The position numbers and the translations under genes were made by a program. The notes beneath the pieces are model-generated. The model did not search any database and was not told where the DNA came from. It worked only from the letters and a program-made list of their open reading frames with translations. Positions 6,796-15,265 of a stretch of DNA of 18,534 nucleotides are shown one piece after another (the stretch's first letter is position 1; each line of letters opens with the position of its first letter). Origin of the DNA: CAVTWJ01 sp964525605. GTDB lineage: Bacteria; Oederibacteriota; Muellerivitia; Muellerivitales; Muellerivitaceae. The stretch is from the NCBI GenBank assembly GCA_964525605.1, contig CAZGKT010000059.1:1-18534 (forward strand), written 5' to 3'.

Positions 6796-8670
6796 CTATA
6801 CCTCCGATTTGATTTTGAGGGCCGGAAGAATCATGAGAAACCGGGCCCCGCCTTCCGGCCGGTTGATACCGGCGACCTGGCCTCCCAGGGCCTCAGCGAT
6901 TTTTCGGGTGATGGAAAGGCCGAGCCCGAAACCCTCGGTTTTGGTCGTGTAAAAAGGTGTAAACAGCTTGTGCATGTTCTCCGGCGCGATGCCCGGCCCC
7001 TCGTCATCAACCCAGAAACCGCACCACTGGGGTTCAGTTTCCTGGAGCGTAAGATGAGAGTCCTGATTTTTCAAATATTGAAGCAGTTCAGCCCGGGTAA
7101 AACGCCTGAGACTCAAGGTAATTTGTCCACCCTTCGGCGAGGCCTGAACCGCGTTGAGGGCCAGGTTTAACACGGCTCTCCTAAATTGCTCGACATCCAG
7201 GGAAAGCCACATCGGTTCCTCGCCCTCCCATCTCACGCGCACTCCCTTATGGGTTGCCTCTTGCTGAACCAAAGGTAAAAGCGCCAGTATCACTTCCGCC
7301 GCGTCCGCATCCTGGGCTTCCAAAGTTGTCGGCCGAGAAAAAATGAGGAAATTGGTGACGATCTTGTTGAGTATCTCGATTTCGCTAGCGATATCAGCCA
7401 CCATTTCTTTTGCCTCGGGCTGTTTTTGGATTTTTTTTGAAAGTATTTCAGTAAATCCCTTCATGGCGCCAAGCGGATTGCGAATTTCATGGGCGATTCC
7501 GGCCGCCAATTCCCCGATCGTTGCCATTTTTTCCGAGGCCTTTATCTGAGCTTGGAGTTTCCGCACCTGGGTTTCATCCGAAAACAGGATTTCCATCCCT
7601 AGTTCCTGGCCATCGGCGCCCAAAAGAGGCGCACTTCGCAAACGGAGGAACTTGGGGGATTCTTCGCTTAAATTTATTTCGGCGTCATCCCCGCGTCCCC
7701 GACTCGTTAAGCGATTTCGGATCGCTTCTCGGAAGATCGGCTCGTGTTCAAACGCCTCCTCATAATGGCGTCCCAAGATTTCTCCTTGGGGGATTTCGAG
7801 AATCAAGGATGCCGCCCGGTTGAAGCTGGTCACCGTCCCGCGCCAGTCCACCACAACCAGACCGTTGGACATACTTTCCAGAATGTATTCATTATGGGAT
7901 TGCAATCGCTTGGCCATCTCGTTAAAGGCATGGGCAAGCGCCCCCAATTCATTGGTGGCGGTGAACCCAACCCTTTGGCTGAAATCACCTTCCGCAATCT
8001 TAATGGAAGCTTCCGCCATTTCTTCGATCGGAGCAATGAAGCGCCTTCCAAAAGCGTAAAGAAGACCTCCCATGAGGAAAAGACAGACGAGTCCAATGGC
8101 AAATAAAATTTTGGCAAATTGGGTCAAACCATCCATGAAGTTCGCGCTGGCTTCCACGCCGAGAACCCCACCGACCCGACCGTTTTTCAAATAAAGGGGG
8201 CAATAACCAATCTTGTAGATTCCCCCATCCCTCTCTGAGAAAAGAATGGAAACCGAGGGGTTGCCCAGGACCGCCTGTTTAAAGGGGTCAGGATCCAAGT
8301 CTTTCAACCAATTGGTTTCCTTGAATTCATACTGACCGTTGGCGTCCACAAGGACGCGTCCGCTTTCATCCATGATGAAAATATTTCGGGCCTGGCTTTC
8401 ATGCATTTTTTGTTCAAGGAAGGATTGAAACTTCCGGTAGAGAGCGTCTTCTTTTCCTGCCAGGTAGGGCAGCCAGTCAGCCTGCGTCTGGCCAGCGGTC
8501 AAGCGGGCAATCACCAGAAGCCGGTTACCCATTTCGTCATCAAAGGTCTTCTTCGATATGTAATAGGAAAAACCACCGTAAACGAACAATATAACGATGC
8601 CGACGAAAAGGGTCCTACTGACCCATTCGGCAAGAACGCTCCCCCGAAAAAAGGGTTTTCTAACTTTCAT
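6796..8670 (-). CDS. Membrane sensor histidine kinase (HAMP-PAS-HisKA-HATPase)
   Basis: Numbering from an upstream TTG at 8688 (630 residues), the order is TM1 about 24-44, a periplasmic sensor of about 140 residues with PAS/Cache character (IFIMDESGRVLVDANG, IYKIGYCPLYLKNGRVGGVLGVE), TM2 about 193-213, HAMP, PAS (about 268-375, starting ESMSNGLVVVDWRG), HisKA with phospho-acceptor H400 in AGIAHEIRNPLGAM, and HATPase_c with N box N508/N512, G1 DDEGPGI (561-567), F box LFTPFYTTK and G2 GFGLGLS. I prefer the ATG at 8670 (624 residues), since the TTG lacks a ribosome site; neither has a strong one. It is an orthodox NtrB/AtoS-like kinase whose ligand is unknown, with a cytoplasmic PAS that may be a second input. 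It is first in the operon with the sigma-54 activator, behind promoter 8737-8765. Confidence 0.93.
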   Translation of the reverse strand: MKVRKPFFRGSVLAEWVSRTLFVGIVILFVYGGFSYYISKKTFDDEMGNRLLVIARLTAGQTQADWLPYLAGKEDALYRKFQSFLEQKMHESQARNIFIMDESGRVLVDANGQYEFKETNWLKDLDPDPFKQAVLGNPSVSILFSERDGGIYKIGYCPLYLKNGRVGGVLGVEASANFMDGLTQFAKILFAIGLVCLFLMGGLLYAFGRRFIAPIEEMAEASIKIAEGDFSQRVGFTATNELGALAHAFNEMAKRLQSHNEYILESMSNGLVVVDWRGTVTSFNRAASLILEIPQGEILGRHYEEAFEHEPIFREAIRNRLTSRGRGDDAEINLSEESPKFLRLRSAPLLGADGQELGMEILFSDETQVRKLQAQIKASEKMATIGELAAGIAHEIRNPLGAMKGFTEILSKKIQKQPEAKEMVADIASEIEILNKIVTNFLIFSRPTTLEAQDADAAEVILALLPLVQQEATHKGVRVRWEGEEPMWLSLDVEQFRRAVLNLALNAVQASPKGGQITLSLRRFTRAELLQYLKNQDSHLTLQETEPQWCGFWVDDEGPGIAPENMHKLFTPFYTTKTEGFGLGLSITRKIAEALGGQVAGINRPEGGARFLMILPALKIKSEV

Positions 8671-8736
8671 AGGCTTTTTAATCCCCAAACACTAGTCACA
8701 ATATTGACGACAGGGTCGAATCAACAACATGGTTGA

Positions 8737-8765
8737 ATTGTAACACCCTAGAGTTTGTTTGTGAA
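8737..8765 (-). promoter_or_regulatory. Extended -10 sigma-70 promoter of the two-component operon
   Basis: On the minus strand a -35 TTCACA (8760-8765) is followed after 17 nt by TACAAT (8737-8742), with TG one base upstream of the -10 (extended -10). Each hexamer matches consensus at 5 of 6 positions. Initiation near 8730 leaves about 60 nt before the kinase ATG. The 208-bp gap from uvrC shows no clear terminator. Confidence 0.55.
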
Positions 8766-8878
8766 ATTTTTGACTGGCGGGGTAGTAAATGAACGGAAAC
8801 CAGGGAATATCGGTTCTAATCAACCAGAAACTAACTTTATCAACAGCATTTATTGAGTATTTTGAACAGTTTATTAGA

Positions 8879-10714
8879 TCAAGCCGGGTGAAATGCTGTA
8901 TAAAGCCGGCTCGCCAGCTCCCTTGAAAAACCTGGAACTGCGGCCAAATCCTCAAGGTTCGCCTCTTTCATTTGCTGGAGAGTCTCAAACCGATTGAATA
9001 AGGATCTCAGGCGAGAAGGACCGATTCCTTTCACTTGCTGTAGAAGCGAATCGAGGGCTTGCTTATCCCGCAGGGTGCGGTGATAACCCACCGCAAAGCG
9101 ATGGGATTCGTCCCGGACCCGTTGAAGAAGAAACCGGGCTTTCAGATGGCCTTTAAAATCAACCGGGTCGGACTGCCCAGGGATGAATACCTCTTCTTCC
9201 CTCTTGGCCAGGGAGGCCAGACCGAATTCCCGACCGATTTCTTTAAGCAGAACCGGATAAACCGAGCTGAGCTGTCCCTTTCCACCATCAATAAGAAATA
9301 AATCCGGCAGGGGGAGGCCTTCCCGTCCCACTAAACGGATATAACGGCGCATCATTTCCTCATGGGCTCGAAAATCGTCTTGTCCCGTCTGTTCCCTGAT
9401 CTTGAACTTTCGATAGCGGTCTTTATCCGGCACGCCGTCGCGGAATAAAACCGCCGAACCCACCGTATGCGTTCCTTGGAGGGTGGAAATATCGAAACAA
9501 GCGATCAGCCGGGGAAGTTGGGACAGACCCAAAAGATTCTGCAATTCCTTTAACACTTCCATCTGACGCATATCTTCCCGTAGGGCCGACAACACATTCG
9601 TTTCGGCCATTTCCATCAATTGTTTGCGCCAATCCACCTGGGGAACGGCCAGACTGACGTCCCCACCCCGCCAACTGGATAGTTTCTTAACGGTTGATTC
9701 GGACAAGGGAAAATCGAAAGGTACAATGACTTCCTCGGGAATAAAAAGGCCTCCCGAGTAAAGTTGGTTCAAGAAAAGAGGTAAAACATCCGAGATTTCC
9801 TGTTCCATTTCATTGTCCAAAGTAAAACGGGCATGATCCACGACCTTCCCCTGGCGTACCTGCAGAACGGAGGCCAATACCTTTCCTAGACCTTGCGCCA
9901 ACGCAACCACGTCAACGTCCCTTTTTTCAGAACCAATGACCGTGCTCTCTCCCTGAAATTTCTCGAGAGACCCCAGTAAATCCCGAAGCTTAGCCGCCTC
10001 CTCGAATTCCTGGCGTTCGGCTTCGGCGTGCATTTCTTCCCTAACGTAACCGATTAATTCCTCATGACGGCCTTCTAAAAACCATTGGACCCGTTTGACC
10101 AGCTTGGCGTATTCCGGCCGTCCAGCCTGACCCGTACAGGGTGCGGGACATTGCCGGATCTGGTAGCTAATGCAGGCTCTTTCCGCTTTTCCATCTATCT
10201 CCATATCGCAATCCCGAAGGTTGAAAAAGCGGTGGACCATTTTGACGATTTCCCGCACTTTCATATTGGGATAGGGCCCATAGTAGCGCGCCCCGTCTGG
10301 GATGGTTCGGCGGGAAACCAGAATGCGCGGAAAATCCTCTTTCACGGTCAGTTTCAGGTAAGGATAGCTCTTGTCATCCCGCAGGACGACGTTGTATCGC
10401 GGCCTAAATTTTTTGATGAGGTTGCTTTCCAACAGCAAGGCCTGATTTTCGTCCTCGGTCAGAACATATTCGAGGGTTGCGGACTGGCGGGTGAGGGCAC
10501 GGACCTTGGGGCTTTCCTGTCCTGCGGAGCTGAAATATGAAGCTGTTCTTTTCTTGAGGGAAAGGGCCTTCCCCACATAAATCACCTTTCCCTGTGCGTT
10601 CTTGAACAGGTAAACGCCCGGGGAATCGGGAAAAGAAGCCGAAACTTTTTTGAGGGTATCGAAAAGCTCGGCGGGAGCCATCGGTAGGGAGGGTTCGGGA
10701 TCGGCGGAAATCAT
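8879..10714 (-). CDS. uvrC: UvrABC excinuclease subunit C
   Basis: UvrC makes the dual incisions on either side of a lesion handed over by UvrB in nucleotide excision repair. The 611 residues are normal for the family. They contain the N-terminal GIY-YIG nuclease (PGVYLF 32-37, IYVG 45-48) for the 3' cut; four cysteines C169, C181, C189 and C193 with the 12-8-4 spacing of the E. coli UvrC iron-sulfur site (C154, C166, C174, C178); a UVR helix pair (about 226-250, EFEEAAKLRDLLGSL) that contacts UvrB; the RNase H-like domain beginning near IACFDISTLQGTHTVGS for the 5' cut; and tandem HhH (QQVKGIGPSRLRSLF and LAAVPGFSRELASRL). Its ATG overlaps the uvrB stop by 4 bp, implying a coupled uvrBC operon. 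A second ATG at residue 12 is possible. Confidence 0.97.
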   Translation of the reverse strand: MISADPEPSLPMAPAELFDTLKKVSASFPDSPGVYLFKNAQGKVIYVGKALSLKKRTASYFSSAGQESPKVRALTRQSATLEYVLTEDENQALLLESNLIKKFRPRYNVVLRDDKSYPYLKLTVKEDFPRILVSRRTIPDGARYYGPYPNMKVREIVKMVHRFFNLRDCDMEIDGKAERACISYQIRQCPAPCTGQAGRPEYAKLVKRVQWFLEGRHEELIGYVREEMHAEAERQEFEEAAKLRDLLGSLEKFQGESTVIGSEKRDVDVVALAQGLGKVLASVLQVRQGKVVDHARFTLDNEMEQEISDVLPLFLNQLYSGGLFIPEEVIVPFDFPLSESTVKKLSSWRGGDVSLAVPQVDWRKQLMEMAETNVLSALREDMRQMEVLKELQNLLGLSQLPRLIACFDISTLQGTHTVGSAVLFRDGVPDKDRYRKFKIREQTGQDDFRAHEEMMRRYIRLVGREGLPLPDLFLIDGGKGQLSSVYPVLLKEIGREFGLASLAKREEEVFIPGQSDPVDFKGHLKARFLLQRVRDESHRFAVGYHRTLRDKQALDSLLQQVKGIGPSRLRSLFNRFETLQQMKEANLEDLAAVPGFSRELASRLYTAFHPA

Positions 10715-12699
10715 GTGGGCGATTGCAACTTTTCACGAAGCCGACGGATCTGATCCCTTAACTCGGCCGCCTGCTCATACTCGTAATTCTTGGCCCGTAC
10801 GAGCATTTCCTTCTCCAGATCCATGATCTTGCGTGGAACGGCCTCCGTGGCGATGAAATCCACCCCCTCCTCGGCGGCCAGCGGGACCGTGTAGTAATCC
10901 GCCTCGTAAACCGTGCCCAGAATTTCTCGAATTTGTTTCTGAATAGTCGTCGGGGTTATTCCGTTTTTCTTGTTATATTCGGCTTGAATTTTCCTGCGCC
11001 TTGCCACTTCCACAAGCGTTTTTCGGATGGATTCTGTCTGTTTGTCTGCGTAAAAAATGACCTTTCCTTCAACATTTCTAGCCGCACGACCAGAGGTCTG
11101 CATCAGCGATGTTTCGGATCTTAAAAACCCCTCCTTATCCGCGTCCAGAACCGCCACCAAAGAAACCTCAGGCAGGTCCAGCCCTTCCCGAAGCAAGTTG
11201 ACCCCGACCAGCACATCATAAACCCCCAACCGCAGGTCGCGAATCACCCGAACCCGGTCCAGGGTTTCCACGTCGGAATGCAGGTAAGCCACCTTGATAT
11301 TCAATTGTTTCAGGTAATGGCTCAGGTCCTCCGCCATTTTTTTCGTCAGGGTGGTGACCAAGGTTCTCTGCTTTTTCTCAACCCGCACCCGGATTTCCCC
11401 GATGAGATCGTCCACCTGGCTCCCGACGGGGCGAATCTCGATTTCCGGGTCCATGAGTCCGGTAGGACGAATAATTTGCTCGGCCACCCACCCCTGGCTT
11501 TGCTTGATTTCTTCCTGGGTGGGAGTAGCCGACACGAAAATCACCTGCCCCACCTTCTTGTTGAATTCCTCGAAGCGTAGAGGGCGATTGTCAAAGGCAC
11601 AAGGCAGGCGGAAACCGTATTCCACCAGGTTCTTCTTGCGCGAAAAATCGCCGTTGAACATTCCCCGCAACTGAGGCTGAGTCACATGGGATTCGTCGAT
11701 GAAAGTGATGAAATCTTTGGGGAAATAATCCAGAAGGGTGTAAGGAGACTCGCCCGGTTTTCGGCCGTCGAAATGACGGCTGTAGTTTTCAATTCCCTGG
11801 CAGTAACCCATTTCTTCAATCATTTCCAGGTCGAATTGGGTTCTTTGTTCCAGCCGCTGGGCTTCGACCAACTTGTTGAGTTTATTGAGTTCCTGAAGCC
11901 TAACGCGCAACTCATCCCGGATGTTCGAGACCGCGTTTTGAACCACCGCTTCCGGCATGACGTAATGCTTGGCCGGGTAGATGGGAAGAACGGTACGCCG
12001 GTTCATCGCCCTGCCCGTGACAGGATCAATTTCGGATATTTTCTCAACCTCATCGCCAAAAAACTCGACCCGGAAGGGGTTTTCCCCATAGGCGGGAAAA
12101 ATTTCGACCACGTCACCTTTGACCCTGAACTTTCCCCGGGTGAAGTCAATGTCGTTCCGGGCGTATTGGATGGCTACCAAATCGCGCAGGAACTGCTCCC
12201 GAAGGGTTTCCTGCCCTTCCCGAACTACCAGGTGCATATCCTTGTAATGTTCCGGTGAGCCAAGACCATAAATACACGAAACAGAAGCCACGATGATGAC
12301 GTCTCTGCGCTCCTGCAAAAGCGCGGTGGCTTCCAAGCGAAGACGGTCCAATTCCATATTGATGGCGGCGTCCTTCTCGATGAAGGTGTCCGTATGGGGT
12401 ATATAGGCCTCAGGCTGGTAATAGTCGTAGTAGCTGACGAAATAGGCTACCGCGTTATTGGGAAAGAATTCCTTGAACTCACTGTAAAGCTGCGCCGCCA
12501 GGGTCTTGTTGTGGGAAATAACCAGGGCGGGTCTTTTGACCTTCTGAATGACCTGGGCCATGGTAAATGTCTTGCCGGAACCCGTTACCCCCAGCAGGGT
12601 CTGACGGGCGGCCCCTTCCTTCAGCCCTCTTTCCAGTTTCTCAATGGCCTGCGGCTGGTCCCCTTGGGGTTTGTAATCGGAAACGATATGAAAGTCCAT
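10711..12699 (-). CDS. uvrB: UvrABC excinuclease subunit B
   Basis: UvrB is the damage-verifying helicase-like subunit of nucleotide excision repair. From the start MDFHIVSDYKPQGDQPQAIE it has 662 residues, the family norm; the frame stays open 29 codons further upstream, but that extension would run through the terminator of the preceding gene. Motifs are Walker A GVTGSGKT (37-44), the YYDYYQPEAYIP beta-hairpin that probes DNA (about 90-101), the DESH Walker B variant, SATPTQEE, the LLREGLDLPEVSLVAVLDADKEG and QTSGRAARN helicase motifs, and a C-terminal UVR motif (YEYEQAAELRDQIRRLREKL) that docks UvrC. No close ribosome site precedes the ATG; AAAGGA lies about 23 nt upstream. It overlaps uvrC by 4 bp. 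No LexA-type box was seen. Confidence 0.97.
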   Translation of the reverse strand: MDFHIVSDYKPQGDQPQAIEKLERGLKEGAARQTLLGVTGSGKTFTMAQVIQKVKRPALVISHNKTLAAQLYSEFKEFFPNNAVAYFVSYYDYYQPEAYIPHTDTFIEKDAAINMELDRLRLEATALLQERRDVIIVASVSCIYGLGSPEHYKDMHLVVREGQETLREQFLRDLVAIQYARNDIDFTRGKFRVKGDVVEIFPAYGENPFRVEFFGDEVEKISEIDPVTGRAMNRRTVLPIYPAKHYVMPEAVVQNAVSNIRDELRVRLQELNKLNKLVEAQRLEQRTQFDLEMIEEMGYCQGIENYSRHFDGRKPGESPYTLLDYFPKDFITFIDESHVTQPQLRGMFNGDFSRKKNLVEYGFRLPCAFDNRPLRFEEFNKKVGQVIFVSATPTQEEIKQSQGWVAEQIIRPTGLMDPEIEIRPVGSQVDDLIGEIRVRVEKKQRTLVTTLTKKMAEDLSHYLKQLNIKVAYLHSDVETLDRVRVIRDLRLGVYDVLVGVNLLREGLDLPEVSLVAVLDADKEGFLRSETSLMQTSGRAARNVEGKVIFYADKQTESIRKTLVEVARRRKIQAEYNKKNGITPTTIQKQIREILGTVYEADYYTVPLAAEEGVDFIATEAVPRKIMDLEKEMLVRAKNYEYEQAAELRDQIRRLREKLQSPT

Positions 12700-12705
12700 G
12701 ATTGG

Positions 12706-12734
12706 ATTGTGGGATAACCCATCCTTTAATTCAA
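12706..12734 (-). promoter_or_regulatory. Possible promoter giving leaderless uvrB mRNA
   Basis: On the minus strand TTGAAT (12729-12734) and CACAAT (12706-12711) are 17 nt apart, each 4 of 6 to consensus. Transcription would begin at or next to the uvrB ATG (12699), consistent with the lack of a nearby ribosome site. A strong terminator just upstream means uvrB needs its own promoter in this 70-nt gap. The match itself is weak. Confidence 0.25.
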
Positions 12735-12765
12735 GGGATGAAATAGGCGCTGTTATACAAATAGA

Positions 12766-12800
12766 TAAAAAAAAAGCCCGCCCCAAAAAGGGGCGGGCTT
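12766..12800 (-). terminator. Strong intrinsic terminator after the lipoprotein gene
   Basis: A perfect 11-bp stem (AAGCCCGCCCC, loop TTTTT, GGGGCGGGCTT in the transcribed direction; arms 12790-12800 and 12774-12784) runs directly into a U-tract of about nine residues. It starts 15 nt after the stop of the gene ending at 12816 and separates it from uvrBC. Confidence 0.93.
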
Positions 12801-12815
12801 AAATGCCTCTAGGAA

Positions 12816-15110
12816 TTAATAGAAGGAAATATCATCAACTGAGAAGTTGTAATTTGAACCACCCGTTGTGTACTTCCAGGTTGTTGCGATGACGGTCGTT
12901 TGATCCAGTGTATGCGTCGTGGGTGTTCCCCATCCGCCGGTGACCATAGTTGAGAATGGCACCTGATACAGGGCCCACGAACCGGTATAGGTATTGGTCC
13001 AGCAGTTGACATCGCTTGACACATTGGTAACGACGTCACTAATACCCACTGCAACCCCTTGTCCGGCAGGTGAACTTTCGGCGTAAAACTGAATACCGGT
13101 ATAGTTAAACCCTGAGATGTTATAGTTCGCTTGCGGATTGAGGAAATTGAACCCCATTTCCGTGTAGGGGCAGGTGGTCCATGGAGCGCCACAAGCAGGC
13201 GCCATTGAGCCAGAGATAGCCGCGCAATATTTTCCACCATATAGCGATCCCGGATACCCCGGCGAGGTCATGATGAATGGAGCGCCGGCACTCACACCGG
13301 TTGGCGCACCAGGAGGGCACACGGTGCTTCCGAATGCGTCACAAACCGTGTACCAATAACCGCCCCTCGGGCCATTCAATAGAATCTGATTATCCCCATC
13401 TTCACAGTTTTCAATCAATGCGGCTGGCCAAGCCGGAGGCACTGTCGCAGCCGGCGGGGTCGTGGTGACGAACATTATGTTATCAATCGCTATTCCGTAA
13501 GAGGCGCCTTCCGCCTGAATCTGCCACTTCATGGCGGTGGCCGTCGTAGTGTCCAACACATGGGTTTGGGGTACTGCCGAACCAGTGGTCATCATCTGGT
13601 TAAAGAAGATGGTCACTGGAGTCCAGACTCCCGACGGAACTGTGAATGCGGCCCCATTCGCGTCGTTACCTGAGGACGTCGTCCCATCGGATATGGAGAA
13701 CCGAATCGCTGGAGTAGTACAAACTCCTGTGAAGGTTGCATTCACCATGAAGGCAATTCCCGTGGCACCCGTTACCGATGTCGCAATGTCGTAAGGCCCA
13801 GCAGGATTCAAGAAATTACAGCTGAGTCCCGCATACACGCTAGCGTAGGAGTTGCTCGGAGCTCCGAGACTTCCAGATATGCTTGCGCAGTAGGATGAAC
13901 CGTTATAACCCGGAGAAACCGGGGCTAATGTTGAGCCACCCGCCGGCACGATGGACGAATTGGGGTCCACGTAAGTGGCGAAGTAACCATCACGACCGCC
14001 GATCAAATCCACTTGATTAGTCCCATTTTCAAAGTCATCAATCAAAAGCGGATTGGGGGTTGGCGTTGCCGTGAATGCCGGGCAGGATCCACCCGGAACA
14101 GTCGCGAATTGGAAGTTGGAAATGCTGATATCAAACGGCTGGCCGGAAGCGACCACCTTCCAAGAGAAGCTTATGGCCGAGGTTGAAGTGAATGTACAAC
14201 CCGCGCAACCCCATCCCTGGCTTTGCATATGGTCGAAACAAACCGTCTGTGGCTGCCAGGAGTTCGTAATGGGCACATAAACGCCTGCAGTATCCCCAAC
14301 GCCAACTGTGTTCGAGTCAGAAACAGAGAACCAAACGTTTCCGGCTGACGAAGTTCCCTTGATGCAGAATACGAATGCGTTGGTTCCAGCAGGTGCATTC
14401 GTCGTGATGTTGTAAGGCTCAGGTCCCGAGGGAGTACCACCGTCGATAAAGTCACCTTGCAAGGTGGAATAGACCGGAGAGACAGTTCCAGAAGTTCCTT
14501 GAACGTCGGCATAGTTGGCCGAGCCATTACATCCACCCGTCGTCAGAATATTCAAGACGGGTGTGGTTCCCGTACTTCCAACGGCATACCAAACACCGTT
14601 CAGGTTAGCTGATGTACCAGAATTGTCTTTGTTAAATCCAGAAGAAAAGTCGGCAATCATTTCTTGATTAGGCGTAGCCGTCGCAGTTGAAGTTACAGTT
14701 GCGGTAAGAGTCGGTGTGAAAGTCGGAGTATTCGCAGCGGCTGTATTTGTGATTGTAGGTGTATTGGTAATCGTTAGTGTATTCGTAATTGTGAATGAAT
14801 TGGTCGGTGTCCCCGTCCAAGTCGGAGTTCCGGTCCAGGTGGGAGTTCCAGTCCAAGTCGGTGAGAATTGAGAAGTCGGCGTCCAAGTATTCGTAATAGT
14901 TGGGGTAGGTGTGTAAGTACCAGTCCAAGTCATCGTAGGACCGGGTAGGGTTGCCGTATTGGTCGGAGAGATGGTGTTGGTCACGGTAGGCGTGTAGTAG
15001 GACCCAGGACTAACGGGTACGGCGATTTGACGGGTACATCCGAAAAAGATTCCGGCTCCTCCGATCAAGGAAATCATCAACCCCAATGCGAAGTAGCGCC
15101 AAGAATTCAT
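12816..15110 (-). CDS. Probable surface lipoprotein with Thr/Pro stalk and three carbohydrate-binding-like domains
   Basis: From the ATG at 15110 the protein has 764 residues: a signal peptide (MNSWRYFALGLMISLIGG...) ending FFGC, an off-consensus lipobox with C25 as probable lipidated residue and Thr at +2; a Thr/Pro/Trp stalk (about 40-148) with three PTWTGT units; then three beta-rich modules (about 150-337, 355-548, 564-764). Modules 2 and 3 share LIDDFENGTNQ/LIENCEDGDNQ, SPGYxGSxYCA, ISGS, FLNPxxxYxI, an HxLDxTT segment and a closing (I/V)D(N/D)I(M/S)F, a pattern like CBM11/CIA30-type jelly rolls; module 1 is a divergent copy. Many Cys suggest disulfides outside the cytoplasm. Glycan binding is inferred from the fold only. 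An ATG at 15137 is also in frame but would coincide with the predicted sigma-54 start site, so 15110 is preferred. A terminator follows at once. Confidence 0.85.
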   Translation of the reverse strand: MNSWRYFALGLMISLIGGAGIFFGCTRQIAVPVSPGSYYTPTVTNTISPTNTATLPGPTMTWTGTYTPTPTITNTWTPTSQFSPTWTGTPTWTGTPTWTGTPTNSFTITNTLTITNTPTITNTAAANTPTFTPTLTATVTSTATATPNQEMIADFSSGFNKDNSGTSANLNGVWYAVGSTGTTPVLNILTTGGCNGSANYADVQGTSGTVSPVYSTLQGDFIDGGTPSGPEPYNITTNAPAGTNAFVFCIKGTSSAGNVWFSVSDSNTVGVGDTAGVYVPITNSWQPQTVCFDHMQSQGWGCAGCTFTSTSAISFSWKVVASGQPFDISISNFQFATVPGGSCPAFTATPTPNPLLIDDFENGTNQVDLIGGRDGYFATYVDPNSSIVPAGGSTLAPVSPGYNGSSYCASISGSLGAPSNSYASVYAGLSCNFLNPAGPYDIATSVTGATGIAFMVNATFTGVCTTPAIRFSISDGTTSSGNDANGAAFTVPSGVWTPVTIFFNQMMTTGSAVPQTHVLDTTTATAMKWQIQAEGASYGIAIDNIMFVTTTPPAATVPPAWPAALIENCEDGDNQILLNGPRGGYWYTVCDAFGSTVCPPGAPTGVSAGAPFIMTSPGYPGSLYGGKYCAAISGSMAPACGAPWTTCPYTEMGFNFLNPQANYNISGFNYTGIQFYAESSPAGQGVAVGISDVVTNVSSDVNCWTNTYTGSWALYQVPFSTMVTGGWGTPTTHTLDQTTVIATTWKYTTGGSNYNFSVDDISFY

Positions 15111-15145
15111 GGACCAACCCCCGGTAGCAATTTTCATTTATAAAT

Positions 15146-15162
15146 GGCAAGTTGAATGCCAA
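15146..15162 (-). promoter_or_regulatory. Sigma-54 (-24/-12) promoter of the lipoprotein gene
   Basis: The minus strand reads TTGGCATTCAACTTGCC. This matches TGGCAC-N5-TTGC at 9 of 10 fixed positions, with the invariant GG and GC exactly 10 nt apart as RpoN requires. The predicted start is near 15135, about 25 nt before the chosen ATG. An RpoN-dependent activator is encoded at 5396-6790. Confidence 0.65.
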
Positions 15163-15220
15163 CCAAACCTGCACAAATTACCACAATTTAACGGGGTTTT
15201 GTCTCAAAATCGCTTGAAAA

Positions 15221-15265
15221 GGTCTTAGGTTTAACCTCTAAAACTGTCAGGTAAGACCGGTTAAA
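15221..15265. promoter_or_regulatory. Interleaved dyads, candidate enhancer (UAS)
   Basis: GGTCTTA (15221-15227) is the inverse of TAAGACC (15252-15258), and TTTAACC (15230-15236) is the inverse of GGTTAAA (15259-15265). The four 7-bp arms are perfect, interleaved, and lie about 86-130 bp upstream of the predicted sigma-54 start site, the usual distance for NtrC-type activator binding. Confidence 0.4.

Noticed and set aside
8671..8878. Sigma-54 promoter in front of the two-component operon (autoregulation)
   Set aside because: No GG-N10-GC element with flanking match was found on the minus strand; an extended -10 sigma-70 promoter fits well instead.
12700..12786. 29-codon N-terminal extension of uvrB
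   Set aside because: It would be encoded through the upstream gene's terminator hairpin, and the family's conserved N-terminus begins at the internal Met.
12700..12815. SOS (LexA) box before uvrB
   Set aside because: Neither a CTGT-N8-ACAG nor a GAAC-N4-GTTC element is present.
15111..15137. Upstream ATG (15137) as the lipoprotein start
   Set aside because: It coincides with the predicted transcription start and lacks a ribosome site; the ATG at 15110 begins directly with the signal peptide.
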